A DNA stretch of 32,328 nucleotides from Candidatus Moraniibacteriota bacterium. Its GTDB lineage: Bacteria > Patescibacteriota > Minisyncoccia > Moranbacterales > GCA-2747515. The translations under genes and the position numbers were made by a program. Positions within the stretch are counted from its first letter, which is position 1, and each line of letters starts with the position of its first letter. Below are positions 1-6,248 of this stretch, one piece after another. The DNA is taken from the NCBI GenBank assembly GCA_029933995.1, contig JAOZNB010000001.1, positions 1 through 32,328 on the forward strand, read 5' to 3'. The notes beneath the pieces are model-generated. The model was not told the origin of the DNA. It saw only the letters and a program-made list of their open reading frames with translations, and searched no databases.

Positions 1-1
1 A

Positions 2-82
2 ACCTTAATTGATGGCGATGGCACATTTGCAAAATTGCTAAAAGAAAATGGTATTGAAGTGTCAACTGAAGAAAATATTTAA
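2..82 (+). CDS. C-terminal fragment of an unidentified protein
   Basis: An open frame enters from the left edge and ends at TAA 80-82. It gives 26 residues ending in GIEVSTEENI. The fragment is too short to assign a family and I do not recognise it. It reads without interruption from the first bases and is followed by a palindrome rather than a classic terminator, so it is probably the genuine end of an upstream gene. Confidence 0.5.
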   Translation, partial: TLIDGDGTFAKLLKENGIEVSTEENI

Positions 83-90
83 TTAGTGGA

Positions 91-119
91 GTAGGGACAG
101 GTTTGAAACCTGTCCCTAC
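91..119. repeat. Perfect 29-nt palindrome (REP-like)
   Basis: The arms GTAGGGACAGGTTT (91-104) and AAACCTGTCCCTAC (106-119) are perfectly complementary around a single G at 105. The outer core GTAGGGACAG also occurs in the dispersed repeats at 4817-4899 and 32246-32328. That makes a dispersed palindromic element more likely than a one-off terminator, and no T-run follows. It could still stop or stabilise the upstream transcript. Confidence 0.75.
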
Positions 120-154
120 ATTGAAATTTAAAATTTAAATGATTTGTAGAAATA

Positions 155-568
155 ATGGAAATAAAATTAGCTAGTGGAAAATATACCAAGCAAATTATTA
201 ATTTTTTTGATAATAATTTAGATAAAGATAATAAAGCAGCACACTCAAGAGAATTTTTTTGTCCATTTGGTTTGAGGGCTGCCATAAAGAAGAGTTGGGT
301 TATTATTGGTATAGATAAAAATGAGATAATATCAGCAGTTAGGTTTTATCCTCGAAAAACTGATGGGATAGTTTCGGTCTATCAGTTTGCAGTAGACGAG
401 AAATATAGAGGAAATAAATTAGTGCAAAAAATGTTGAGTGTGACAGGACATGAACAGTTTGAATTTAAGTGCCCAAAGGATATTGAGTTTAATAATTACT
501 ATGATAAAATAGGAGCGAGCATTGTTAAATATGACGATGAATCTAATTATTGGGTTTTAATAATTTAA
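155..568 (+). CDS. GNAT-family N-acetyltransferase
   Basis: This 137-residue protein looks like a single-domain GNAT acyltransferase, which would transfer an acetyl group from acetyl-CoA to an amine; the substrate is unknown. The strand before motif A (VYQFAVDEKY, about residues 75-84) is followed by RGNKLVQKML (85-94). This matches the R/Q-x-x-G-x-G/A pyrophosphate-binding loop in a slightly degenerate form, with N-K in place of the usual x-G. The C-terminal FNNYYDKIGA resembles the GNAT motif B segment (F-Y-x-x-x-G-F). There is no signal peptide, so it is cytoplasmic. It ends four bases before the HAD gene, so the two are probably cotranscribed. No clear Shine-Dalgarno site precedes the start. 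Family call fairly secure, substrate not. Confidence 0.75.
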   Translation: MEIKLASGKYTKQIINFFDNNLDKDNKAAHSREFFCPFGLRAAIKKSWVIIGIDKNEIISAVRFYPRKTDGIVSVYQFAVDEKYRGNKLVQKMLSVTGHEQFEFKCPKDIEFNNYYDKIGASIVKYDDESNYWVLII

Positions 569-572
569 GAAT

Positions 573-1175
573 ATGATAAAGGCTGTAATTTTTGATTGGG
601 GAGGAGTTTTAATAGATGAAACTTTGGGGAAGATGGATAAGTATTGTGCAGGTATTTTGGGCGTGAAGGTTGAGAATTATAACGTTGCACGTCAAAAAGA
701 TTTTGATGATTTTGCTCGTGGTGATATTACAGAAGATGAATTTTGGCAAATGGTGTGTGGTGAATTGGATATTGATATGCCGAGTATAGAATCATTGTGG
801 GGTGATGCTGTAGAGGAGGTTTTTAATGAGAGGCTGGAAATGTTTGAGTTAATGGAAGAATTAAAAAGAAAAGGTTATAAGATAGGATTTCTTTCAAATA
901 CTGAAATGCCAGCAGTAGAATATTGGAAAAGAAATAATTATGAAAAATATTTTGATGAGGCTATTTTTTCATGTGTAGAACATATTGCAAAACCTGATAG
1001 AGAAATTTATCAAATGATTTGTAATAGAATGGATGTTTTGCCTGAGGAGAGTGTATTTATTGATGATAAATATGAATTTGTAGAAGGTGCAAGAGAAATC
1101 GGAATGAAGGGTGTTGTTTTTGAAGATGTACAACAAGTAAAAAAAGAATTGGATATTTTATTGAATAAGGGTTAA
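573..1175 (+). CDS. HAD-superfamily hydrolase (subfamily IA, YihX-like)
   Basis: A cytoplasmic 200-residue haloacid-dehalogenase-type phosphatase. Motif I is FDWGGVL with nucleophile Asp8; the second acidic position is replaced by Gly, as in the FDxGxV group. Motif II is FLSNT (Ser108), motif III is Lys140 in AKPDREIY, and motif IV is FIDD (Asp164, Asp165). The helical segment at about 15-85 is the type-1 cap. The order and length match small subfamily-IA members such as E. coli YihX, a sugar-phosphate phosphatase. The substrate cannot be read from sequence. It lies directly after the GNAT gene and 10 bases before a small membrane-protein gene, so these three may form one operon. Confidence 0.85.
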   Translation: MIKAVIFDWGGVLIDETLGKMDKYCAGILGVKVENYNVARQKDFDDFARGDITEDEFWQMVCGELDIDMPSIESLWGDAVEEVFNERLEMFELMEELKRKGYKIGFLSNTEMPAVEYWKRNNYEKYFDEAIFSCVEHIAKPDREIYQMICNRMDVLPEESVFIDDKYEFVEGAREIGMKGVVFEDVQQVKKELDILLNKG

Positions 1176-1185
1176 TATATAATAT

Positions 1186-1440
1186 ATGAATGAGATACAA
1201 GAAAAAATAGAAACAATTGAGGAGCGTAACAAACGTGTGGAGTTGGATAAGGCATGGGAAACAAGTTTCGTGCGTCGTGGATTTATTGCATGTGTCACAT
1301 ACCTTATTGCTATGTGGTTTATGTGGTCAATTGGTGTAGATGATGCATATTTGAATGCACTCGTGCCGACTGGCGGTTATCTTTTGTCTACACTATCCTT
1401 GCCTTTTATTAAAAATTTATGGATCAAAAATAAACGATAA
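1186..1440 (+). CDS. Small membrane protein of unknown function
   Basis: This 84-residue protein starts with a charged, probably helical segment (residues 1-30, rich in Glu and Lys). Two hydrophobic stretches follow, at about 32-50 (FIACVTYLIAMWFMWSIGV) and 57-75. The tail IKNLWIKNKR is basic, so both ends should face the cytoplasm under the positive-inside rule. I do not recognise the family. It sits 10 bases after the HAD gene and 37 bases before the first permease half, so it could be an accessory subunit of that permease. That is only a positional inference. Confidence 0.6.
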   Translation: MNEIQEKIETIEERNKRVELDKAWETSFVRRGFIACVTYLIAMWFMWSIGVDDAYLNALVPTGGYLLSTLSLPFIKNLWIKNKR

Positions 1441-1477
1441 TTACAACGCGTTCCTGTGAAAGTGATAATATATATTT

Positions 1478-1903
1478 ATGCAAAAAGTTAAAGTTAAAAA
1501 AGCTGCAAAACAAACATTAGGTGCAATCAAGATGTCATTTCCGACGTTGGTTGGTATTTTGTTGTTGACTAGTTTTATAATTACTGTGGTACCTGATGAT
1601 ATGTATACCAGGTTTTTTATTGGAAATAATATTGTTGATGCATTTTTAGGAGCTACTGTAGGAAGTATTGCTGCTGGTAATCCTATGACTAGTTATGTTA
1701 TAGGTGGTGAGCTTTTGGGTAATGGTGTAAGCATGATTGCTGTTACGGCGTTTATTTTGACTTGGGTTACAGTTGGTACGGTACAAATTCCTGCTGAAAT
1801 TGTTATGCTAGGTAAACGGTTCACGTGGACACGTAATATTGCTAGTTTTGTGAGTGCAATTATTATTGCTTTTTTAACTGTTATTACTCTTAATTTATTA
1901 TGA
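1478..1903 (+). CDS. Half-size permease, first subunit (COG0701/DUF318-like)
   Basis: A 141-residue membrane protein with a basic N-terminus (MQKVKVKKAAKQ) and about four hydrophobic segments (about 19-38, 48-66, 84-105, 116-140). The segment GSIAAGNPMTSYVIGGELL is placed like the Gly/Pro-rich re-entrant motif of the predicted permeases of COG0701 (ArsP/UPF0718), which in full-length members occurs twice. The protein is about half the usual 300-plus residues. The next gene overlaps it by four bases (ATGA 1900-1903) and encodes the apparent second half, so the two are probably translationally coupled and form a heterodimer. The transported substrate is unknown. The family call rests on motif and layout memory, not a search. 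Confidence 0.6.
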   Translation: MQKVKVKKAAKQTLGAIKMSFPTLVGILLLTSFIITVVPDDMYTRFFIGNNIVDAFLGATVGSIAAGNPMTSYVIGGELLGNGVSMIAVTAFILTWVTVGTVQIPAEIVMLGKRFTWTRNIASFVSAIIIAFLTVITLNLL

Positions 1904-2430
1904 TTCGTGCATTAATACATAATGTAGAAGGGAAATGGTGGTTACTTATTTTTGTAGCATGTCTTTATGGTGGACTTGCTATTATAAATATGACATTATT
2001 TCAGGAATCAGTAACATTTTTTTGGCAAACATTTACACAAATATTACCAACAGTAATTATTGTTTTTGGTTTAATGTTCATATTTAATATATTTATTACA
2101 ACTAACATGTTGGTTGTGCATCTAGGTCATAGTAAAAAGATTCGTGGGTGGGTTATTGCAATTGTTAGTGGTATTATATCGTCAGGTCCGATTTATATGT
2201 GGTTTCCGCTTCTTTCAGATTTAAAAGAAAAAGGTGTGAGAGATTCTTTTTTGGCTGCATTTTTATATAGCAGATCTATCAAGGTGCCACTTTTGCCTAT
2301 GATGATATATTATTTTGGATTTGCTTTTACAGTTGTAGTAAGTATTTACATTATTATTTTTTCTGTTATCAATGGTCTCGTAGTGAGGTATTTTATGAAA
2401 AATAGTCAAAAGGAGGTGAATAAAGTATGA
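1900..2430 (+). CDS. Half-size permease, second subunit (COG0701/DUF318-like)
   Basis: A 176-residue membrane protein with five or so hydrophobic spans (about 14-34, 43-68, 82-105, 118-125 as a short dip, 133-165). The segment ISSGPIYMWFPLL followed by DLKEKGVRDSFLAAFLYSRS resembles the second conserved half of COG0701 permeases: a Gly-Pro turn, a cytosolic Lys-Gly loop, then an A-F-L helix. Its ATG lies inside the stop of the first half, and it overlaps the NifX-like gene by four bases at 2427-2430, so three genes run head to tail with coupled starts. The classic Cys pair of metal or arsenical exporters is not visible in either half, so I do not assign a metal. Confidence 0.6.
   Translation: MIRALIHNVEGKWWLLIFVACLYGGLAIINMTLFQESVTFFWQTFTQILPTVIIVFGLMFIFNIFITTNMLVVHLGHSKKIRGWVIAIVSGIISSGPIYMWFPLLSDLKEKGVRDSFLAAFLYSRSIKVPLLPMMIYYFGFAFTVVVSIYIIIFSVINGLVVRYFMKNSQKEVNKV
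2411..2418 (+). promoter_or_regulatory. Strong Shine-Dalgarno site for the NifX-like gene
   Basis: AGGAGGTG lies eight bases before ATG 2427, inside the end of the second permease gene. Most starts in this window lack such a site. Its presence fixes the NifX start and suggests that this protein is made in excess of the permease. Confidence 0.85.
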
Positions 2431-2741
2431 AAATTGCAATTGGAGCAATGGATGAAAAGATAGAATCTAATGTTGCAGAACAGGCAGGGAGAGCACCTTT
2501 TTATTTAATTTTTGATGAAACAGGTGATTTGGTAGAAATTCTTAAAAACCCATTTAGTAGAGGTGGCGGTGGAGCTGGACCAGGAGTTGCTAAAATGCTT
2601 GCAGACAAGTCAGTAGAAACTGTTGTTATCGGAAAATGTGGTGAAAAGATGATTGATGCATTGAATGGACGAAATATTACTTTTATTGAAAAAGAGGGTA
2701 TTGTACAAGATGTAATGCAGGACATTATATCCTCAAAATAA
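2427..2741 (+). CDS. NifX/NifB-type dinitrogenase iron-molybdenum cofactor domain protein
   Basis: A 104-residue single-domain protein of the NifX/YjeB fold (dinitrogenase iron-molybdenum cofactor biosynthesis domain). Features seen: MKIAIGAMD at the N-terminus, the GRAPFYLIFD strand (about 22-31), a KNPF segment before a Gly-rich loop (GGGGAGPG), then VVIGKCGEKMIDAL with a Cys at about 73, where many relatives have G-x-x-G, and a terminal region like GI-x-V. In other organisms such domains bind iron-sulfur or Fe-Mo precursors. No nif genes are nearby, so here it is better read as a small metal- or cluster-binding or regulatory partner of the two permease halves, with which it is translationally coupled. 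That partnership is inferred from gene order. Confidence 0.8.
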   Translation: MKIAIGAMDEKIESNVAEQAGRAPFYLIFDETGDLVEILKNPFSRGGGGAGPGVAKMLADKSVETVVIGKCGEKMIDALNGRNITFIEKEGIVQDVMQDIISSK

Positions 2742-2765
2742 CATAATTTGGAAGAATTATCACAG

Positions 2766-2797
2766 AAGTCATAAATTAACTAATTTATGACTTTTTT
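2766..2797 (+). terminator. Rho-independent terminator after the permease/NifX run
   Basis: A perfect 13-bp stem, AAGTCATAAATTA (2766-2778) with TAATTTATGACTT (2781-2793), has a two-base loop and is followed by T's to 2797. It closes the operon ending at 2741. Confidence 0.85.
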
Positions 2798-2846
2798 GAT
2801 GCAAAAAATGCTCAAAAAGCACATAAATACAGGCAATACCATACTA

Positions 2847-2875
2847 TTGACAAGATGTAAATATTGTGCTATAGT
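2847..2875 (+). promoter_or_regulatory. Sigma-70 promoter of the 609-residue surface protein
   Basis: TTGACA (2847-2852), a 17-base spacer and TATAGT (2870-2875) form a near-consensus promoter. It lies just after a terminator and 34 bases before the ATG at 2910, so the gene should be an independent, well-expressed unit. Confidence 0.85.
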
Positions 2876-2909
2876 AATTAGTTAATTAATTATTATAAAT
2901 TATATTTAT

Positions 2910-4739
2910 ATGAAAATTTTTATTTTAGCATCTGCTATTATAGTTGCAAGTTTTGGGATAACAACTGATTCTTTTGCAGCAACTTATAATGTTAGTCCAG
3001 GTGTAGCAGGAAGTCTTTGTTCAGGTAATTATGCGGGTCGTAATTGTAAACCAAATACGGCGATGAATGTAAATATTTCACATGCTGGACAATATACAGT
3101 GTCAGTGCGTGTTGAACGTGGTAATAATATAGGTTTGTATGAGTGTCAGGGGAGGGAGAGTTTCTATATGGATATTAATGGTCAGAGAACCCCTGTTGTA
3201 AGAGATCCTGATGCATGTGAATGGTCTGGTACAGTAAAAACACAACAAGTTTCTGGACAATATTCATTAAAACAAGGTAATAATGTAATTCAATTATTTC
3301 ATGCACATGTAGGCGAACGTAATATTGGTATTGAAAGCATGAGTGTTGAAATGATTAGTTTTGTTTCAGTTGCTCTGCCATCAGTAAATGGTGCGTGCGG
3401 TAGTGCAGTTGATGGAACGTTTGATGTAGCGCCAACATCGGGATTGTGTGAAAGAGGAACTTTTTTTGGAATGAGTGCTACAAATACTACATGGAATTGG
3501 TCTTGTAATGGTATAAATGGTGGTTCACCTGCACCGTGTAGTGCAAATATCACAGATGCTCCAATATGTGGAGATTCAAATGAAGAAGTATTTGATACAA
3601 TTCCAACATCAGAATTTTGTTTAATAGGTAACGAATCAAATATAAGTGGAGGTGGTCCATGGAATTGGATATGTACAAATGGTGTACGTACTGTGCCGTG
3701 TAGTGCAGATATTACACCAGAACCAGAGTGTGGAGATTCAAATGATCAAGTATTTAGTGCTGTGCCAACATCAGAGCTTTGTTCTGTGGGATTTGCATCT
3801 GAGGTAGATGGAGCAGATATGTGGAGTTGGACATGTACAAATGGTGTGCGAACTAGGGATTGTAGCGCTACATATGCACAAGCCGCTATTCAAATTATAA
3901 AAACAAATGGAACAGATAATGGTGATTCACAAACAATGGAAACAGGTGAGGATGCATCATTTACAATTACTGTACGTAATGTTGGTGAAGAAATTCTTTC
4001 AGATATTACAGTGACTGATGAAGAGGCTTCACAATGTGGACGTAGCGCAAGTCAAACAGAGGCACTATTTGAAGGTTCACTTTTTGATGCTGGTGAGAGT
4101 TTTACGTATACATGTGTTGATACAAATGTAACAAGTTCGTATACAAATATTGCAGGTGTTGTTGCTAATGCTACTACAAGCTCTATTACAGTTACTGACC
4201 GAGATCCTAGTGATGTTGTTGTAAGTGATCCAGAAGAACCTGTAACACCAGACCCAACACCAGAACCTGAAGAAGAAGAGGAAGAAGATGATGATGGTGC
4301 AATTGGTAATTTTGTATGGCATGATAGAAATAAAGATGGTGTACAAGATCCAGGTGAAGAAGGCATCACTGGTGTAAAGATTAAACTTTATAATGGTAAT
4401 GATGTGGAAACAGATCGAACAAACTCTCGAGGTCGTTATAAGTTTAAAGAGCTTGACCCAGGACAATATAGAATTGTTGTTGCTGAAGAAACATTACCTG
4501 AGGGCTGTTATCAAACGTATGACAAAGATGGTACATTAGACAATAAAATAAAAACACGTATTACTGGAGATGAATATTATCGTAAAGCAGATTTTGGATA
4601 TTATTGTCCAGGTGATGCTCCTGTTACAAAGACTTCACCACAAACTGGTGCTGGTACAACTGCAGGCATGGTATCATTCATCGCTGCTGCACTGTCAGCT
4701 GGATTTGTCTATAGACGTAATACAAAACAAAATGCATAA
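2910..4739 (+). CDS. Secreted multidomain surface protein with SPxTG anchor
   Basis: A 609-residue exported protein, in order: signal peptide (about 1-23, ending DSFA-A); an N-terminal beta-rich region with four Cys (about 24-150); three tandem repeats of about 50 residues (about 157-321), each with the pattern CG...LC...W-x-W-x-C-x-NG...C-x-A; a DUF11-like domain (about 325-440); a Pro/Glu/Asp linker ending in a run of acids (about 441-465); an SdrD-B-like domain (about 466-566, starting IGNFVWHDRNKDGVQDPGEEG, with Asp-rich calcium-type loops); and a tail with SPQTGAG (576-582), a hydrophobic span and basic YRRNTKQNA. The tail has the layout of a sortase signal with Ser for the first Leu of LPxTG. 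The repeats resemble a cysteine repeat I recall from Parcubacteria. It is probably a wall-linked adhesin or coat protein. The SdrD-B domain is closely similar to that of the protein at 5194-5730. Confidence 0.85.
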   Translation: MKIFILASAIIVASFGITTDSFAATYNVSPGVAGSLCSGNYAGRNCKPNTAMNVNISHAGQYTVSVRVERGNNIGLYECQGRESFYMDINGQRTPVVRDPDACEWSGTVKTQQVSGQYSLKQGNNVIQLFHAHVGERNIGIESMSVEMISFVSVALPSVNGACGSAVDGTFDVAPTSGLCERGTFFGMSATNTTWNWSCNGINGGSPAPCSANITDAPICGDSNEEVFDTIPTSEFCLIGNESNISGGGPWNWICTNGVRTVPCSADITPEPECGDSNDQVFSAVPTSELCSVGFASEVDGADMWSWTCTNGVRTRDCSATYAQAAIQIIKTNGTDNGDSQTMETGEDASFTITVRNVGEEILSDITVTDEEASQCGRSASQTEALFEGSLFDAGESFTYTCVDTNVTSSYTNIAGVVANATTSSITVTDRDPSDVVVSDPEEPVTPDPTPEPEEEEEEDDDGAIGNFVWHDRNKDGVQDPGEEGITGVKIKLYNGNDVETDRTNSRGRYKFKELDPGQYRIVVAEETLPEGCYQTYDKDGTLDNKIKTRITGDEYYRKADFGYYCPGDAPVTKTSPQTGAGTTAGMVSFIAAALSAGFVYRRNTKQNA

Positions 4740-4768
4740 AGTAATTATTTTGTAATAATACTTTTGGG

Positions 4769-4799
4769 AAAACCCACAATTCTGTGGGTTTTTCTTTTT
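4769..4799 (+). terminator. Rho-independent terminator of the large surface protein
   Basis: AAAACCCACA (4769-4778), a four-base loop, TGTGGGTTTT (4783-4792) and a T-rich tail. It starts 30 bases after the stop at 4739. Confidence 0.9.
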
Positions 4800-4816
4800 G
4801 AGAAAATTAAGAAGCT

Positions 4817-4899
4817 TAAATTCTAACTCAAATCTTAATCAAATTTTTTTTAAGCTCTGTTATTTCGTAAAATAGATTTTTTTGGTAGGGACAGTGTCA
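4817..4899. repeat. Dispersed 83-nt repeat, copy 1
   Basis: This 83-base block matches 32246-32328 with about three substitutions and the same length. It contains TAAGCTCTGTTATTTCGTAA, an AT-rich stretch and the core GGTAGGGACAGTGTCA. The rest of the gap to 5087 has no coding frame I can support. It holds the foldable segment at 4903-4977 and a TTCCGGAA palindrome near 5021, so the whole of about 4817-5060 may be one non-autonomous element. Confidence 0.8.
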
Positions 4900-4902
4900 C
4901 TG

Positions 4903-4977
4903 ATCTGTCCGTTCGGTATAAAAAATCATTTGTATGGAATCTAAACTTTAATGTCACAATATAGATTCCGGACAGAT
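4903..4977. repeat. Nested inverted repeats adjoining repeat copy 1
   Basis: ATCTGTCC (4903-4910) pairs with GGACAGAT (4970-4977). Inside it GGAATCTA (4936-4943) pairs with TAGATTCC (4962-4969). The two right arms are contiguous. The nested arms would fold in RNA or single-stranded DNA, as expected of a MITE or REP-type element. No open frame of note crosses it. Confidence 0.65.
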
Positions 4978-5087
4978 TTATTTGTTTATCATCGCTAAAC
5001 GCTCTGATACAAATAATATCTTCCGGAATGACAGGATCTTATATTTATTTGTAATTAAAATTGGGAGTAGAATGTAGTAAGTTGGTA

Positions 5088-5116
5088 TTGACAATTTGTT
5101 ATATAAATGCTATATT
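5088..5116 (+). promoter_or_regulatory. Sigma-70 promoter of the 178-residue surface protein
   Basis: TTGACA (5088-5093), a 17-base spacer and TATATT (5111-5116). The predicted start near 5123 leaves a leader of about 70 bases containing the hairpin at 5130-5160. Confidence 0.85.
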
Positions 5117-5129
5117 TCTATATTACCTT

Positions 5130-5160
5130 ACACGTGTGATTTGTTAAATATCACAAGTGT
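5130..5160 (+). promoter_or_regulatory. Hairpin or operator-like inverted repeat in the 5' leader
   Basis: ACACGTGTGAT (5130-5140) and ATCACAAGTGT (5150-5160) pair over 10 of 11 positions around a nine-base loop, beginning just after the predicted transcription start. It could be an mRNA-stabilising 5' hairpin or a repressor site. No T-run follows, so it is not a terminator. Confidence 0.5.
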
Positions 5161-5193
5161 TAGATATAATTTATTCGTTTAAGTGTATAATTT

Positions 5194-5730
5194 ATGAGGA
5201 AAATGCAAATAGCTATTGTGGCGCTTGGAGCTATACTTGTTCTAGGAATTGCGGTAAATACATATGCTGCAGCAATTGGTAATACGGTTTGGAATGATTG
5301 TAATGCAAATGGTGTACAAGATGTAGATGAGGAGGGTATTTCTGGTGTAAAGATCAAGCTTTATAATGGAGATAATAAATATACAGATGTGACTAATTCA
5401 CAAGGCCGTTATAAGTTTAAGGACTTGGGTGAGGGTCATTATAAATTGATTGTTGCACAAGAAACTTTACCTGAAGGATGTTATAATACACATGACCGTG
5501 ATGGTAATAATGATGGTATATATGGTGGAAGATATTTAAGTGAAGATGATTATTTTACACATGCTGATTTTGGATATCATTGTCCAACAGTTAAATATGT
5601 TGCAATAGGACACATTTCTCCAGCAACGGGACCAAATACTGCAATGGCAATTATTGCAATTGCGGTGGCAGTAGGAGTAATGATGTTTATTTACAAAAGA
5701 CAAGGCAAAAAGAATGCTTTAAAAAAATAG
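5194..5730 (+). CDS. Secreted single SdrD-B-like domain protein with SPxTG anchor
   Basis: A 178-residue exported protein. Residues 1-25 are a signal peptide (MRKMQ, a hydrophobic core, then NTYA-A). Residues about 27-130 are one SdrD-B-like domain (IGNTVWNDCNANGVQDVDEEG, then GVKIKLYNG, GRYKFKDL, ETLPEGCY and ADFGYHC). The tail is SPATGPN (142-148), a hydrophobic span (about 149-166) and YKRQGKKNALKK. The domain is strongly similar along its length to the last domain of the 609-residue protein, so one arose from the other or both spread by duplication. SdrD-B domains are calcium-stabilised rods or spacers in Gram-positive surface proteins, and Asp/Asn-rich loops are visible here. It has its own promoter, leader hairpin and terminator. 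It probably sits on the cell surface as a short stalk or coat unit. Confidence 0.85.
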   Translation: MRKMQIAIVALGAILVLGIAVNTYAAAIGNTVWNDCNANGVQDVDEEGISGVKIKLYNGDNKYTDVTNSQGRYKFKDLGEGHYKLIVAQETLPEGCYNTHDRDGNNDGIYGGRYLSEDDYFTHADFGYHCPTVKYVAIGHISPATGPNTAMAIIAIAVAVGVMMFIYKRQGKKNALKK

Positions 5731-5749
5731 TGTTGAGCACATTATCAAT

Positions 5750-5779
5750 AAAAAACCTATACAATCGTGTAGGTTTTTT
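5750..5779 (+). terminator. Rho-independent terminator of the 178-residue surface protein
   Basis: The left arm AAAAAACCTATAC (5750-5762) pairs with GTGTAGGTTTTTT (5767-5779), with one G-U pair and a four-base loop. The T-run is part of the right arm. It separates this gene from rnpB. Confidence 0.85.
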
Positions 5780-5797
5780 ATTTAGATATTTTTAGTG

Positions 5798-5803
5798 TAT
5801 AAT
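5798..5803 (+). promoter_or_regulatory. -10 box of the RNase P RNA gene
   Basis: A consensus TATAAT ends 24 bases before the first pairing base of rnpB. No good -35 hexamer is present; the upstream sequence is the T-run of the preceding terminator. Transcription should begin near 5810. Confidence 0.6.
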
Positions 5804-5827
5804 AGTTAAGTATGTGAGCTCATTGAA

Positions 5828-6188
5828 ATTATTGGAAGATTGTTAGATGGCAGCTCTTAGAGTTTTTAATTCTGGAGAGGAAAGTCCGGACACTGATTTC
5901 ATCTTCGGGTGAAAAAAACGGTAGCGGGTAATTCCCGTCTAGAGCAATCTACGAGGTGCGAGCAGAGACGTGTTTTAACCGCAAGGTAAACAGTTCTTGA
6001 TTTATTTAAGAATAGCTTCATAGTGATATGGAGGTGAAACGGCTAAATCCTTACTGAAGTGCAAGACCGTATCCTATCTTTTGATAGGATGAGTCGCAAA
6101 GATTTGCATGGTAACATGTAAACAAGATAGATTGTCATCTTAGAATTTATTCTAACAGAATCCGGCTTATCAACCATCTTCCAATAAT
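5828..6188 (+). ncRNA. rnpB: RNase P RNA, bacterial type A-like
   Basis: The catalytic RNA that removes 5' leaders from pre-tRNAs. The universal 5' core GAGAGGAAAGTCCGGAC (starting near 5875) and its 3' partner ACAGAATCCGGCTTATC (near 6155-6172) are both present. The ends pair as helix P1: ATTATTGGAAGAT (5828-5840) with ATCTTCCAATAAT (6176-6188). Internal landmarks include GAGCA and GGTGCGAGCAGAGA and a segment ACGGCTAAATCC...GCAAGACCG that lines up with the P15/L15 region. At about 361 bases the length is normal for type A. The usual L15 GGU appears as GGC-U here (see findings). No terminator is evident between 6188 and the next gene at 6249, so some read-through is possible. Confidence 0.95.
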
Positions 6189-6248
6189 ATCTGTGAGTAA
6201 GTAGCTTAAATGAAGGCAGAGACATAATTACAATTTGAAATATTTTTT

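Noticed and set aside
2427..2741. Nitrogen-fixation function
   Set aside because: The domain is NifX-like, but no nitrogenase or cofactor genes accompany it; small proteins of this fold are common in non-fixers.
4052..4466. Two long minus-strand frames opposite the surface protein
   Set aside because: The Ser-run in one is simply the complement of the acidic GAA/GAT linker; both lie inside a well-supported plus-strand gene.
4800..5087. CRISPR array or tRNA in the longest gene-free gap
   Set aside because: No regularly spaced repeats and no cloverleaf; only the dispersed repeat and inverted repeats are seen.
6188..6248. Terminator for rnpB
   Set aside because: No hairpin followed by T's was found between the RNA and the sugar transferase gene.
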